Counted from the first letter of the stretch, positions 11,140-22,455 are shown. The stretch: 64,000 bases of DNA from Balaenoptera acutorostrata (GCF_949987535.1 NC_080075.1:57006636-57070635), one strand, 5' to 3'. The notes: generated by a model from the sequence alone, not told the origin. Numbers and translations: made by a program.

Positions 11140-11290
11140 CCCCACAGCAACCCAGGCAAGTACATTATTAAGATTATTTCCACTTTACAGATGAGAAAGC
11201 TGAAGCTTAGCAAGCTGAAGGAATGTGCCTCCTACCAAGTAGCGGGACTGGATTCTGGCTCCAAAACCTTGGCTCTGAAGTATGGCTGTT
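11140..11290 (-). repeat. MIR SINE (antisense)
   Basis: 'attatttccactttacagatgagaaagctgaagcttag' followed by 'gggactggattctggctcc' is the antisense MIR core, moderately decayed. Confidence 0.75.
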
Positions 11291-12197
11291 TAGGGACTAA
11301 GGGTTCTGAACAGGCAATTGGTTCTCTTTGCTAATTACTGCCCTAAGGAAGGGAGAGAGCGACTCTTCTGAAAGCCACATTAACTGATTGGAAAATGTCA
11401 GCTTCACACGTCATGAGATTACAGGGGGTTCATTTCCCAAGCAGGGCATCCAGGGGACGCACCAGGAAGTGTGGCCCGTCTGGGCAAACATTCTTGAATT
11501 CTTTTTTTGACAGGGGGGGGTGGGAGCTGGATATTTGGTTACACCTGCGTTCCATGTTTTTCAGGCTAGACTACTGGGCCTCACCTGGAGCTGATCCTGG
11601 GTGCCTGCATCACCGTGCGTTTGGGTGCTGGAGCCAATTTCAAATGCTTTCTGAGGAAAAACCTGGCAGGAAAGTGGGTCTCCACAGGCCCACCTCCAGA
11701 GGAGGAGGGCTGGCCGTCTAGAGAGGTGGGTCCCCAGTCTCCTCTGCTCTCAGCTGGCTGCTGTTCCCTCACAAGGGCAGGAAGACGTTGGTGACCCTCC
11801 CAGGTACCTGCAGGCAGCACCATCCCCACCTCACCTCCCTGTGATGGTTGCAGGCTTGGCCAAGGGCAGGAGTAGTTTGCATTTCTTTGCTTTAAGGACA
11901 TACGGCTCCTTTACTCTTCCAGGGGCTTGAAAACCCCAGGCCAGGTGAGCAGAGAGCTGGGGCCTGCCCGACAGAAGTGGGGCTCCTTGAAGAATTGCTT
12001 TATGAACTGGGCCTTGCTGTGATGCCATTTAAAAAACTGAGTCATTGGCCGGTGGCAGGGCCATCATGAGGAGGCTGTCCCTGACCTCCCCCAGCAGCAG
12101 GGCCGAGGGTGGTCCCCACCGGAGTCATTCGAACAGACAATTTAGGCGAAGAGCTACACCTATGCAGATCTGTAACAAATAGCTCCCTCCTCCAATT
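11291..12197. other. Unique DNA, no gene recognised
   Basis: GC-leaning sequence with overlapping short frames on both strands. A G-run (ggggggg) lies near 11513. No repeat family recognised. Confidence 0.45.

Positions 12198-12259
<62 letters not shown>
12198..12259. repeat. Compound microsatellite (CT)n(CA)n
   Basis: About 12 CT units pass directly into about 19 CA units, followed by unrelated unique DNA. Confidence 0.97.
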
Positions 12260-12262
<3 letters not shown>

Positions 12263-12499
12263 CTCAGACTCCCAACCCCCTGCTGTGACCACCCTCCCCC
12301 AGACACTCTGGAACCAGCATAGCTTCTGGGGTTCTCAGTACCAGGTTCTGGACTCCTCCAAAGCCTGGATATGTTTTCACTTGGGGACACTCATGAATGA
12401 TAGAAGTGACCTGGCTCCTTTCTTTATATTGCCCTTTAGAGAGCTTAGAGATCAATTAGTGGCTCATAGAGCAAGTAAATACAACTTTGAGATATTCTT

Positions 12500-12870
12500 C
12501 CAAAATTAAAGCACATAAAATAATACTATATATGGTACCCGCCATACAAAACTAACAACTGTTAATATTCTGTTATATTTGCTGCAAGTCAATAAAACAT
12601 TACACAGAAAGTGGAAATGCCCACCATCCTTCTCTAGGACTATTTCCTACCCCCCAACCCTAGCAGTGTCCACTATCTTTAGTTCAGACCTTTCTTTTTT
12701 AATCTTAATAAATTAAAGAAATTATAGAAATATGTGAGTAGATTAATTTTTTGTATGAATTCTATAAATGGTTCACAAAGTACGCACTGTCCTGCACTGT
12801 GCTTTTTCTTTATTTAATGGTGTATTTTCGTCATCCTTTCTCGCTCTTTATGTGTATTCTGTTGTAATTT
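12500..12870 (-). repeat. Ancient L1/HAL1-type fragment (antisense)
   Basis: 'cccaccatccttctctagga', 'aattctataaatggttcaca' and 'cactgtgctttttctttattt' resemble the antisense tail region of old L1 elements. Boundaries and family uncertain. Confidence 0.4.
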
Positions 12871-13344
12871 ATGGTTCCTTATTAGCCACCATATATTTTG
12901 GGGGGAACAAGGCAGAGGTCAAATAAGGAAGGAATTAATAAAATAATGATCTAAATAATGATTAATAAAAATAATAGTTATTACTCTAAGAGCTGCTCAT
13001 CCTGCTATAAAGCTTGAAACAAAGGAAAACAAGATAATGTTGCAGCAGGAGAGACTTGAGCCAGACATCAGGACACCTCCCCTACAGTGTAACAGCCCTT
13101 CTAGAGAAGATACCTTCTCTGAGATGGCTTCACTTCTATTCTATCTGGAGGCAAAGAAATGGATGAAATGAAGTGACCCATTGAATTTTTAATCAACTAA
13201 CAGACCTTGGCAGGGAGCTAGCAGGCCAGCTCTGGGGCTCAATGCCAGGGAAGATAAGAGATCTAGAAAGGTTCCCTGCCTTCCAGAGCCCTACCATTTT
13301 GTTGGGGAGGTAACCCAGGCCACATGCAAGATAGTGCAGGAGCA
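12871..13344. other. Unique AT-leaning DNA, nothing recognised
   Basis: Contains a short 'aataatgat' reiteration near 12940-12975. No ORF or repeat family recognised. Confidence 0.45.
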
Positions 13345-13590
13345 TGCGGGGCAGTGCGCTGCAGAGCTTAAAGGCAGGGAGCCCAAGTGCCCTGGGTTTA
13401 AATCCTCACTCGGCACTTGCTGGCTCTATGAATTTATTTAACTTCTTTTTGCCCCGATTTCCTCATCTGTAAAATGGGAATAATAGGGTCATGTGAGAAT
13501 TCAATGTGCTAATTTACACAAAGCTACAAATATAGTACCTGTCACTCAGCAAGCACTACATATGTTTCAATATTTGTTAAATCAAAATAA
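13345..13590 (+). repeat. MIR SINE
   Basis: Sense MIR order: 'ccctgggtttaaatcctcac', 'ggcacttgctggctctatga', 'atttcctcatctgtaaaatgggaataat', 'gcaagcactacatatgtt'. Well preserved and nearly full-length. Confidence 0.85.
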
Positions 13591-13599
13591 ATGTTGTTT

Positions 13600-13965
13600 G
13601 AATGATACGATCATGAACTAGAGTGGTCAGTCCAGAGATGGCTTTTGAGCTGGGGTGATTAGAAATGGTTTCACAGAGGGCATAGCAGAGAGGGCAGGAT
13701 CAAAGGCCTGAGTAACTCAGATCCCTTAACCCAGGAGACCTTCTTCACCAAAACTTGCCCAAGAAGGTATCTGGGGCAGAGTGAGAAAAGAAGTCAGGCA
13801 AGACTGTGGGGTACATGAAGGGAATGGTGAACACTCTGATGAATGGGGGCAAGGGACATTCTCGATGTCAGGACCAAAAGTTTGAGATTTATCCTGTAAG
13901 AAATGGGGAGCCACTGAAGGTTCCATGCATCAGTGACATGTTGCAAGGAAATGTATCAGTCAGGA
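13600..13965 (-). repeat. L2 LINE internal fragment (antisense)
   Basis: 'ttgagatttatcctgtaaga', 'aatggggagccactgaaggtt' and 'gtgacatgttgcaagg' match the antisense internal L2 segment often seen upstream of its 3' end. Boundaries approximate. Confidence 0.5.
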
Positions 13966-14330
13966 TAGGCTTTGTAACAAACATCCCCTCCCATTTCTCA
14001 GTAGTGTCAAATGATAAAGTTTATTTCTTGCTCACAATATATGTCATCTGCCAGTCCACTGAGTCTTTGCCCCACCCTGGCTTCACTTTGGGATGCAGAA
14101 ATGAGGAAACAGACTCCGTCTAGAACATTTTGGGTTTGTTGTTGCAAAGGGGAAAAAGCCCAGGGCAAACAGTGTGCTGGCTGTTAAAACTTCTGTGGGG
14201 AAGTGACATATATATCACTGGCCAAAGCAAGTCATACAGCTAAGCCCACTGCCAATGGGGCAGGGATGTAGGTCCTCCTAGGAAGGGGCTGCACATATTT
14301 GAGAACAATAATATAACCTCCCCCAGGGAG
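13966..14330 (+). repeat. Ancient mammalian interspersed repeat, family not assigned
   Basis: Begins 'tatcagtcaggataggctttgtaacaaa', then '...gtgtcaaatgataaagtttatttcttgctcac', 'aagtgacatatatatcactggcc' and 'atgtaggtcctcctaggaagg'. I know this order from a dispersed mammalian repeat but cannot name the family safely. Similar in style to 53939-54410. Confidence 0.5.
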
Positions 14331-15245
14331 TTTTAAGATCCTTTCTAATATTATCACATAGGTTTCTGCTATGATGTTCCCTCCAACCCAGTCACATTGG
14401 TATCATGCATTATTACGAACTCTTCTTTAGACCGTGATGCTTTAGAATTTGCCTTGAAATCAATGTGGATCTCACCCCCACCTCAGGATGCCCCATTAGC
14501 TGATTAAAAGGAAAGTGTTCCCCTAAGAAGCATTTTTTCCCCAAGCCTGAGAAATGAATATAATGTTTCTGCTTTTGAGTTACTCCGGCATCTTGGTTGA
14601 GGTAAGCCTGTGTGTTCTCCAGTTTGCCTGGTCTTATAATTTTGAAGCCTGCTGTGATTTCTGGCCTATTGATTAATGGGTCTCTCTCTCTCTCTCCACC
14701 ACAAGCGACCTTAATCTTTTCTTAATTGCTTTAATGGCTGTTCGGCTTCCCTCTTGTGCCTTCCCCCACAATGTTGTTGTTGCAAAGCTTTTGTGTCTTA
14801 ACTTCATTCCCCAACCGAGGACTTTACAGGCGAATGAAAGGTGAATTCTCTCTTTGTTTACCCTCTTTTCCTTGTTTTTCGCTTTTGCTTTATTTCGTCT
14901 TTAGCTGTTTTCACGTTTCTTAGCCAGCGTGGGGCACTGTCTGAGGTAATTGGGCACAAACAGAAAAATAAACAAAAATATAATGAGGGAGGCCAATGCC
15001 AAGGTCCCCCCTCAGGGACCCCAGCATCCACCCCATCGGCATCTGGTCTGGGCCCTGCGTCTCCCTCTCTGTTCCCTGCTCTCCAAGGCTGGGGAGCAGG
15101 CACACTGCTCCCCGGCCATGCTGAGGGTGTCTGAGGTCTCCCCAAAGCCAGACTTGGGTGGAGAGACAGGGCTGGCTTTCCCCTGACCTAGTTTGGGGCT
15201 CTCTCCTTCCTTAAGAACAGAATTCCAGGAGCTTCTTCAAATATG
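14331..15245. other. Unique DNA, no gene recognised
   Basis: A short TCTC run near 14681-14695 and several short overlapping frames at 14841-15186 on both strands. No domain or repeat recognised. Confidence 0.45.
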
Positions 15246-15620
15246 CTTTGTTTGTTTATTCATTCACTGATTTATTCACCAACACGGTAGATGCTTCCTG
15301 TGTGCCTGCCATTGTGCTAGGGATCATGGGAGAGTACAAAAGAGGCACAGACCCTGAGCTCAAATCACTCACAAATCAAACCAGCAGATGTGAAAGAGTA
15401 ACAAACAAAGCAACATCTCAGGAACCCATGAGAGCTCTGGATAACAAATACTGGAGCAGTTCTGAGGTGAGAGGCCTCAGTGGGCTGGGGATTTGGGCAG
15501 ACTTCCTGGAAGAGGTGGGATTTAAAATGAGCCTTATGGATGGATGGGCCAGACAAAACAGACAAAAGACAAGGCATTTCTGGAGGTGAGAGGAACATAG
15601 GATTTGGGGAGAGTGAGGGC
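15246..15620 (-). repeat. L2 LINE fragment (antisense)
   Basis: 'tttattcattcactgatttattca', 'ctgtgtgcctgccattgtgctaggga', 'cacagaccctgagctcaaat' and 'gacttcctggaagaggtggga' are successive antisense L2 motifs. About 370 bp, one of the longer L2 pieces here. Confidence 0.75.
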
Positions 15621-16261
15621 ACAGGAGCAGGAACCCTGACTCCCTTGTGCCCTGGGCCTCGCTGCCATGGCCTGGACAGCTGGGTGCGATGGGAAGTATA
15701 CATCACACTCAAGGTCCACTTGCACCTGCATAAGACCCTTCCCATCTGGTTCCCCACTTCCCCATTCTGAGATGGAAAGGATGCCAGGGATGCTTAGTAG
15801 GTGCCATTCTAAGGGGGGGAGAAGGAGGGGGAGAATATTCTTTTTCAACAAGGACTCAGAGGACAAAATTTCTGGAATCTTCTTTGTTGGCCCCACAAAG
15901 TCTGAAAGGATTCACATGGAGCCCACGCCTTCCACATGACCCTAGGCCACTGTCTCTGTAGCAGGCCTGTTAGGATACCAAGACTATATCGAGGCATCTC
16001 ATTATATTCCTTTTGCCAGGCATCCTGAACTGCTTCCTGATGGACCCCATGGGTGTCAGCAAATTCTCAGGGGCAGGCTGGGGTCCTCTCCTGCACAGGA
16101 ATGGACAGGACCCAGGAGCCCACTAGAGTGACTGAGCCAAACTGTTTGATGCCACTGGTGATGCCAAGGGGCTTACCTCTACTCTTATTTATAAACTCTT
16201 AGGGGAGGCAGAACGAGAAAGACCTTTCACTAAACATTTACATCAGTAAGTTAGGGGAGAT
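15621..16261. other. Unique DNA, nothing recognised
   Basis: No repeat family or convincing ORF. Short frames overlap on both strands. Confidence 0.45.
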
Positions 16262-16311
16262 GTAGAGTATGTGGTTAAGAGTTTATCTCTGGGGTCAGAC
16301 GGACTGAGTTC
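16262..16311 (+). repeat. MIR SINE, 5' half, split by an L1
   Basis: 'gagtatgtggttaagagttta', 'tctctggggtcagacggactgagttc' is the MIR 5' part. It stops at the L1 target-site duplication and resumes at 18168. Confidence 0.8.
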
Positions 16312-16329
16312 AAATCCATGTTCTTCAAA
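16312..16329. repeat. L1 target-site duplication, left
   Basis: 18 bases (aaatccatgttcttcaaa) repeated at 18150-18167 with a single t/g mismatch. Confidence 0.88.
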
Positions 16330-18149
16330 AGTTGAAGGTCTCACTTCTTGATTTTAAAACTTACTACAAAACTACAGTAATCAAGACTGTGTGTTATTGA
16401 CATAAGGATAAACACAGATTGATGGAATAGAGAATCCACAAATAAACTCATACATTTTTGATCAATTGATTTTGACCAGGGTGCCAAGACAATTCAATGA
16501 GGGAAGACAAATATTTTCAACAAACGGTGCTGGGACAACCGTTATCCACATACAAAAGAATGAATTTGGACCCCTATTTCACAACATATACAAAAATTAA
16601 CTTAAAATGGATCGTAATGTAAGACCTAAATGTAAGAGCTAGAACTATAAAATTCTTAGAAGAAAACATAGGTGTTGATCTTTGTGACCTTGAACTAGGC
16701 AATGGTTTCTAAGATATGACATCAAAGCACAAGACACAAAGAAAAAAATACATAAATTGACTTCATCAAAATTAAAAGATTTGTGCATTGAAAGGGCACT
16801 GTCAAGAAAGTGAGAAGACAACCCAGAGAATGGGAGAAAATAATCACACATCATATATCTGATAAGGATCTAGTGTCCAGAATATATAAAATGCTCCTAG
16901 AACTCAACAATTAAAAGACAAACAATTCAATTTTAAAATGGGCAAAGGTTTTGAACAAAGATTCCTCCAAAGATATGCAAATGACCAATAAACACATGAA
17001 AAGATACATAACATCATTACTTGCCATGAGGGAAATTAAAAACAAAACCACAATGAGATACTACTTAACACCAACTAGAATGGTTATAACAATAATTTTT
17101 AAAAAAACAATAGCAAGTGTTGACAAAGATGTGGAGAATCAGAACCCTCATACTGCTGATGGGAATGTAAAATGGTACAGACTCTTTAGAAAATAGTTTG
17201 GCAATTCCTCAAAAAGTCAAACCCAGCAATTCCATTCCTAGGTATATACCCAAGATAATTGAAAATATGTTCACACAAACACTTGCACACTAATGTTCAT
17301 AGCAGCATTACTTATAGTAGCCAAAAGGTGAAAACAACCCAAAAGTCCATCAACTGACAGATAGCTGATTATGGTATGGTATATCCATACAATGGAATAG
17401 TATTCATCCATTAAAAAGTAATGAAGTGTTTATACATGCTACAACATAGATGAAGAATTGAGCTAAATGAAAGAAAGCATTCTTTTAAAAGGCCATAAAC
17501 AGTATTGCATTTAAATGAAATTTCCAGGTTAGTCAAATCTATAGGAAAAGAAGTAAACTATTAGTTTTCAAGGGCTGGGGGTAGGGTGGAATGGAAGTGA
17601 CTGCTGAGTATGAGGTTTCCTTTTTTTTTTTTTAATTAATTAATTTATTTATTTATTTTTGGCTGTGTTGGGTCTTTGTTTCTGTGCGAGGGCTTTCTCC
17701 AGCTGCGGCGAGCGGGGGCCACTCTTCATCGCGGTGCGCGGGCCTCTCACTGTTGCGGCCTCTCGCTGTGGAGCACAGGCTCCAGATGCGCAGGCTCAGT
17801 AGTTGTGGCGCACGGGCTTAGTTGCTCCACAGCAGGTGGGATCTTCCCAGACCAGGGCTCGAACCTGTGTCCCCTGCATCGGCAGGCAGACTCTCAACCA
17901 CTGCAGCACCAGGGAAGCCCCGGGGTTTCCTTTTGAGGTGATGGAATGTTATGGAATTAAATAGTGGTGAGGGTTGCATAATTTTGTAAATATACTAAAA
18001 ACCATTGAATTTTATGCTCTAAAGAGTGACTTTTATAGTTTGAGAATTATATTTCAATTAAGAGAGAGAGAGAATGAACTTTGGCATAATGTTCCCAACC
18101 ATGATGGAAGTGGAAATGAGGTCATTAAAATACTAAAATTTAAAACAAT
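16330..18149 (+). mobile_element. 5'-truncated older L1 with a nested SINE
   Basis: Sense L1 ORF2 3' half, full of stops ('aaacggtgctgggacaac', 'gagaatgggagaaaataatc', 'aatggttataacaataat', 'ccattcctaggtatatacccaa'). An L1 3' UTR follows after the nested antisense SINE at 17625-17921. The element is bounded by an 18-bp near-perfect duplication and lies inside a MIR. More decayed than the L1 at 20684; no frame longer than about 80 codons. Confidence 0.88.
17625..17923 (-). mobile_element. CHR-2-type SINE (antisense) nested in L1
   Basis: Poly-T/attt tail, then 'ggctgtgttgggtctttgtt', 'ccactcttcatcgcggtgcg', 'gaacctgtgtcccctgcatc' and the end '...accagggaagccccg'. The target-site duplication ggtttcctttt lies at 17614-17624 and 17924-17934, both copies inside the surrounding L1, so the SINE is the younger insertion. 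Confidence 0.94.
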
Positions 18150-18167
18150 AAATCCAGGTTCTTCAAA

Positions 18168-18235
18168 TCTGCCTCTTCCCAGCGGGGTGACCTTGAGTGA
18201 GTTATTTAATCTCTCTTTTTTTCCAAAATGGCTTG
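18168..18235 (+). repeat. MIR SINE, 3' half
   Basis: 'ctgcctcttcccagcggggtgaccttgagtgagttatttaatctctc' continues the MIR interrupted at 16311. Confidence 0.78.
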
Positions 18236-18279
18236 GTTTACTTAGGAAACATTTCAGAGAAATACATAAAGGCACTTAC

Positions 18280-18541
18280 ATATCATCTTCACATATATAT
18301 ATATAACAGTTACCCAAGTATTCATCACTAACATTAAAGATGCAAATATTGTATCATATTTACTTCATATCATCCTTTTTAAAAAGAACTGAAACGTTAA
18401 CAATTAGTTAAAACTCTTCTCTCATTACTTCCTCTTCTTCTCTCTCCAAAGGTAACCAGTGTCTTGAAGTTGGTATTTATTATTCCAGTGCATTTTTTAA
18501 ACTTTTACTACTTATGTATGTACCTATAAAAAATATATGCT
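18280..18541 (-). repeat. Ancient L1/HAL1-type fragment (antisense), left part
   Basis: 'ctctccaaaggtaaccagtgtcttgaagttggtatttattattcc' is the antisense LINE motif also seen near 6580. It is interrupted at 18542 by a SINE and seems to continue at 18853. Confidence 0.55.
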
Positions 18542-18843
18542 GGGCTTCCCTGGTGGCGCAGTGGTTGGGAGTCTGCCTGCCAATGCAGGTGACACGGGTT
18601 CAAGCCCTGGTCTGGAAGGATCCCACATGCCGCGGAGCGGCTGGGCCTGTGAGCCACAACGACTGAGCCTGCGTGTCTGGAGCCTGTGCTCCGCAACAAG
18701 AGAGGCCGCGATAGTGAGAGGCCCGCGCACCGTGATGAAGAGTGGCCCCCGCTCGCCGCAACTAGAGGAAACCCTCACATAGAAACGAAGACCCAACACA
18801 GCCAAAAATAAATAAATAAATAAAATTTAAAAAAAAAATATAT
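18542..18843 (+). mobile_element. CHR-2-type tRNA-derived SINE
   Basis: Full-length sense copy: 'gggcttccctggtggcgcag', B-box-like 'cgggttcaagccctgg', 'catgccgcggagcggctggg', 'agaggcccgcgcaccgtgat', then '(aata)n' and an A-rich tail. The target-site duplication atatatgct flanks it (18533-18541 and 18844-18852). About 8 differences from the copy at 6117 by eye in the first 150 bases, so these copies are fairly young. Confidence 0.95.
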
Positions 18844-18852
18844 ATATATGCT

Positions 18853-19020
18853 ATAGTACTACATGCTGCTTAAAATTTTACATGATGGACACCATATTTT
18901 ATGGATCCTTTTGAAAATTCCTTTTTCCCCACTCAACATTATATTCTGAGATTTACCCTTGTGGGTGCCCGTGTGACCGCTGTATGGTACCCTGCTCTGA
19001 GGGTGAGCCATTGTTCATTT
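18853..19020 (-). repeat. Ancient L1/HAL1-type fragment (antisense), right part
   Basis: 'gtactacatgctgcttaaaattttacatg' and 'ccactcaacattatattctgaga' continue the LINE piece at 18280-18541. Confidence 0.5.
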
Positions 19021-19034
19021 CTCGAGCTCCTTGA

Positions 19035-19175
19035 GCAGGGGTCAGCAATCTTTTTCTATAAGGACTACAGAGTATTTTAGGTCATACAGTCTCCTGCAAC
19101 AATTTAACTCTACCGTTGCAGAGGGAAAGCAGCCGTAGACAGTGTGAGTGTGGCTGTGCACCGATTTAAAATTTG
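19035..19175 (+). mobile_element. hAT-like nonautonomous DNA transposon fragment
   Basis: 'ggggtcagcaatctttttctataa', 'tattttaggtcatacagtctcc', 'aactctaccgttgcag' and 'agcagccgtagacagtgtg' follow a hAT-like MER element with 'ggtcagcaaac' termini. The right end is missing. Family name not assigned. Confidence 0.6.
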
Positions 19176-19184
19176 TTCATTCAT

Positions 19185-19890
19185 ATAATTTTTTAAAATT
19201 AAGATGTTATTTTCTTAGAGCAGTTTAACGTTCATGGCAAAATTGCGGGGAAGGTACAGAGAGTTATCCCCTGCACATACACCAAACCTCCCCAACCACC
19301 AACATTCCCCACCAGAGTGGTACCCTTGATACAATTGATGAACCTACATTGACACATCATAATCACCCAAAGTCCATAGTTTACATTAGGGTACACTATT
19401 GGTGCTGGACATTCTATGGGTTTGGACAAATGTATAATGACATGCATTCACCATTATAGTATTATACACAATAATTTCACTGCCCTAAATGTCCTCTGAG
19501 CTCTGCCTCTGTGCTCATCCTACACCCTGCCCCCACCCCTGGCCATCCCTAATCTCTGTATTATTTCCATAGGTTTATCTTTTCCAGAATGTCATATAGT
19601 TGGAATCATACAGTATGTAGCCTTTTCAGATGGGCTTCTTTCACTTGGTAACATGCATTTAAGTTTCCCCCATTTCTTTCCATGGTTTGAAAGCTCATTT
19701 CTTTTTAGTGCTGAATAATATTCCATTGTCTGGATGTACCACAGTTTATTTCTCCATTCACCTACTAAAGAACATCTTGGATGCTTCCAAGTTTTGGCAA
19801 TTATGAATAAAGCTGCTATAAGTATCCATGTGTAGGTGTTTGTGTGGACATAAGTTTTCACTCATGCAATTTTCATGTGTCACAAAATAT
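19185..19890 (-). repeat. Old L1 (L1M/HAL1-like) fragment (antisense)
   Basis: Antisense L1 3' region: 'gcaaaattgcggggaaggtacag', 'cactattggtgctggacattcta', 'atatagttggaatcatacagtatg', 'ataatattccattgtctggatgtacc', 'ttggcaattatgaataaagctgc'. About 700 bp, no coding frame. Confidence 0.75.
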
Positions 19891-20164
19891 TATTCTTTTG
19901 ATTTTTTTCAACCATCCTTAGCTCAACCACTGTGCAAAAGCAGGTGTTGGGCCAGATTTTGCCTAGTTTAATTTCCCACCTCTGGTCCTCCTAAGGAAAG
20001 TCTCCTTTGTTCACAAATGTTGTTGTGTGAGAGGACTCTTCTTCACTGGAAGAGGTGCCAGGGTGTGCCCTTGGGTCAGAGTGGGGATGGAAATAGACAG
20101 CAACTTCCCACATCAATACCTGAGCTTGAAAGGAGCACTGACAGCTCAAAAGCTGTTTGCCAGT

Positions 20165-20350
20165 TTCATGATGTTAGATGCTGTACTTGTTCCTTTCCAT
20201 ATATTAGTTCATTTAATCTTGGCTTCATGAGGCCCTACTATCATCCCCGTCTTACTTGAGGGACTTGAAACTCAGAGGTAAAGTCACTTGACCAGGATCA
20301 TGCAGTCCATAAATTTTAGAACAGGATCGCTTCCAGATGTGTCTGACTCT
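20165..20350 (-). repeat. MIR SINE (antisense)
   Basis: 'ttagttcatttaatcttggcttcatgag', 'ctactatcatccccgtctta', 'aactcagaggtaaagtcacttgacc' is a decayed antisense MIR. Confidence 0.65.
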
Positions 20351-20368
20351 AAAACTTCTGGTTTTGAA

Positions 20369-20488
20369 GAGAGAGAGAGATAGAGAGAAAGAGAGATAGA
20401 GAGAGAGGTAGAGAAGGGAGGGCAGAGGGAGGAGGGAGGTGCAGAGAGGGGGAGAGAGGGAGAGAGGGGGGAGAGGGAGAGGGATAGA
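20369..20488. repeat. Purine-rich (GA)n/(GAGAGG)n tract
   Basis: An irregular GAGA and GGGAGA tract of about 120 bases, strand-asymmetric. Possible triplex-forming mirror repeat and GAGA-type low-complexity DNA. Confidence 0.93.
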
Positions 20489-20552
20489 AACCACTGCCAA
20501 TCCTTTCAGAAGCCCCATGTTGAAGGAAGGGCCCTGGAATCCCAGCCGCTAA

Positions 20553-20683
20553 CAGGTAGAGTTGCCAGATTCAGCAAATAACAACATAGGATGCCCAGTT
20601 AAATTTGAATTTCAGATAAACAATGAATAATCATAATTATGCCCCATGCAATATATGGGACATACTTAGACTAAAAAACCACT
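20553..20683 (+). mobile_element. Palindromic DNA-transposon-like element, left arm (copy 1)
   Basis: 'gttgccagattcagcaaataac', 'ggatgcccagttaaatttgaatttcagataaacaatgaat', 'gggacatacttagactaaaaaa'. The matching inverted right arm lies at 22407-22455, beyond the L1. Same family as 26521-26695 and 43388-43505. Family name not assigned. Confidence 0.75.
20674..20683. repeat. L1 target-site duplication, left
   Basis: aaaaaccact, repeated exactly at 22397-22406. Confidence 0.85.
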
Positions 20684-22396
20684 TGTAATGGCATTTTTCA
20701 CAGAACTAGAACAAAAAATTTCACAATTTGTATGGAAACACAAAAGACCCCGAAGAGCCAAAGCAATCTTGAGAAAGAAAAACGGAGCTGGAGGAATCAG
20801 GTTCCCTGACCTCAGACAATACTACAAAGCTACAGTAATCAAGACAGTATGGTACTGGCACAAAAACAGAAATATAGATCAATGGAACAGGATAGAAAGC
20901 CCAGAGATAAAGCCATGCACATATGGTCACCTTATCTTTGATAAAGGAGGCAAGAATATACAACGGAGAAAAGACAGCTTCTTCAATAAGTGGTGCTCGG
21001 AAAACTAGACAGCTACATGTAGAAGAATGAAATTAGAACACTCCCTAACACCATACACAAAAATAAACTCAACATGGATTAAAGATCTAAATGTAATGCC
21101 AAACACTATAAAACTCTTAGAGGGAAACATAGGCAGAACACTCTATGACATAAATCACAGCAAGATCCTTTTTGACCCACCTCCTAGAGAAATGGAAATA
21201 AAAACAAAAATAAACAAAGGGGACCTAACGAAACTTAAAAGCTTTTGCACAGCAAAGGAAACCATAACAAGACGAAAAGACAACCCTCAGAATGGGAGAA
21301 AATATTTGCAAATGAAGCAACTGACAAAGAATTAATCTCCAAAATATACACGTCAGCTCATGCAGCTCAATATCAGAAAAACAAAAAACCCAATCCAAAA
21401 ATGGGCAGAAGACCTAAATAGACATTTCTCCAAAGAAGATATACAGATTGCCAACAAACACATGAAAGGATGCTCAACATCACTAATCATTAGAGAAATG
21501 CAAATCAAAACTACAATGAGGTATCACCTCACACCAGTCAGAATGGCCATCATCAAAAAATCTACAAATAATAAATGCTGGAGAGGGTGTGGAGAAAAGG
21601 GAACCCTCTTGCACTGTTGGTGGGAATGTAAATTGGTACAGCCACTATGGAGAACAGTATGGAGGTTCCTTAAAAAACCAAAACTAGAACTACCATATGA
21701 CCCAGCAATCCCACTGCTGGGCATTTACCCTGAGAAAACCATAATTCAAAAAGAGTCATGTACCACAATGTTCATTGCAGCACTATTTACAATAGCCAGG
21801 ACACGGAAGCAACCTAGGTGTCCATCGACAGATGAATGGATAAAGAAGATGTGGCACGTATATACAATGAATGAATATTACTCAGCCATAAAAAGAAACG
21901 AAATTGAGTTATTTGTAGTGAGGTGGTTGGACCTAGAGATTGTCATACAGAGTGAAGTATGTCAGAAGGAGAAAAACAAATACCGTATGCTAACACATAT
22001 ATATGGAATCTAAAAAAAAAAAAAAAAAGGTTCTGAAGAACCTAAGGGCAGGACAGGAATAAAGACGCAGACACAGAGAATGGACATGAGGACACAAGGA
22101 GGGGGAAGGGTAAGCTGGGACGAAGTGAGAGAGTGTCATGGACATATATACACTACCAAACGTAAAATAGATAGCTAGTGTGAAGAAGCCGCATAGCACA
22201 GGAAGATCAGCTCGGTGCTTTGTGTCCAGCTAGAGCAGTGGGATAGGGAGCGTGGGAGGGAGATGCAAGAGGGAGGAGATATGGGGATATATGTATATGT
22301 ATAGCTGATTCACTTTGCTATACAGCAGAAAGTAACACACCATTGTAAAGCAATTATACTCCAATAAAGATGTTAAAACAAACAAACAAACAAAAC
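20684..22396 (+). mobile_element. Youngest L1 copy, 5'-truncated, with ORF2 remnant
   Basis: About 1.7 kb. ORF2 C-terminal half (reverse-transcriptase tail and Cys-rich end), readable in one frame from 20688 to the natural stop at 22013 except for one in-frame stop (21006-21008, a Trp codon changed to TAG) and a pair of compensating frameshifts around 21330-21400. Recognisable segments include [70 protein letters not shown] and [14 protein letters not shown]. It ends in a 3' UTR with 'gaacctaagggcaggacag', 'aatagatagctagtgtgaag' and 'ccaataaagatgttaaaa', then (caaa)n. Not able to move on its own: no ORF1, no 5' UTR, no endonuclease domain. Confidence 0.93.
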
Positions 22397-22406
22397 AAAA
22401 ACCACT

Positions 22407-22455
22407 CACTGTTCATCTGAAAGCACAATTTGACCTGGTGTCCCATGTTTAATCT
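22407..22455 (+). mobile_element. Palindromic element, right arm (copy 1)
   Basis: 'actgttcatctgaaagcacaatttgacctggtgtcccatgtttaatctgg' is the decayed inverted match to 20560-20620. It completes the element split by the L1. Confidence 0.7.
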
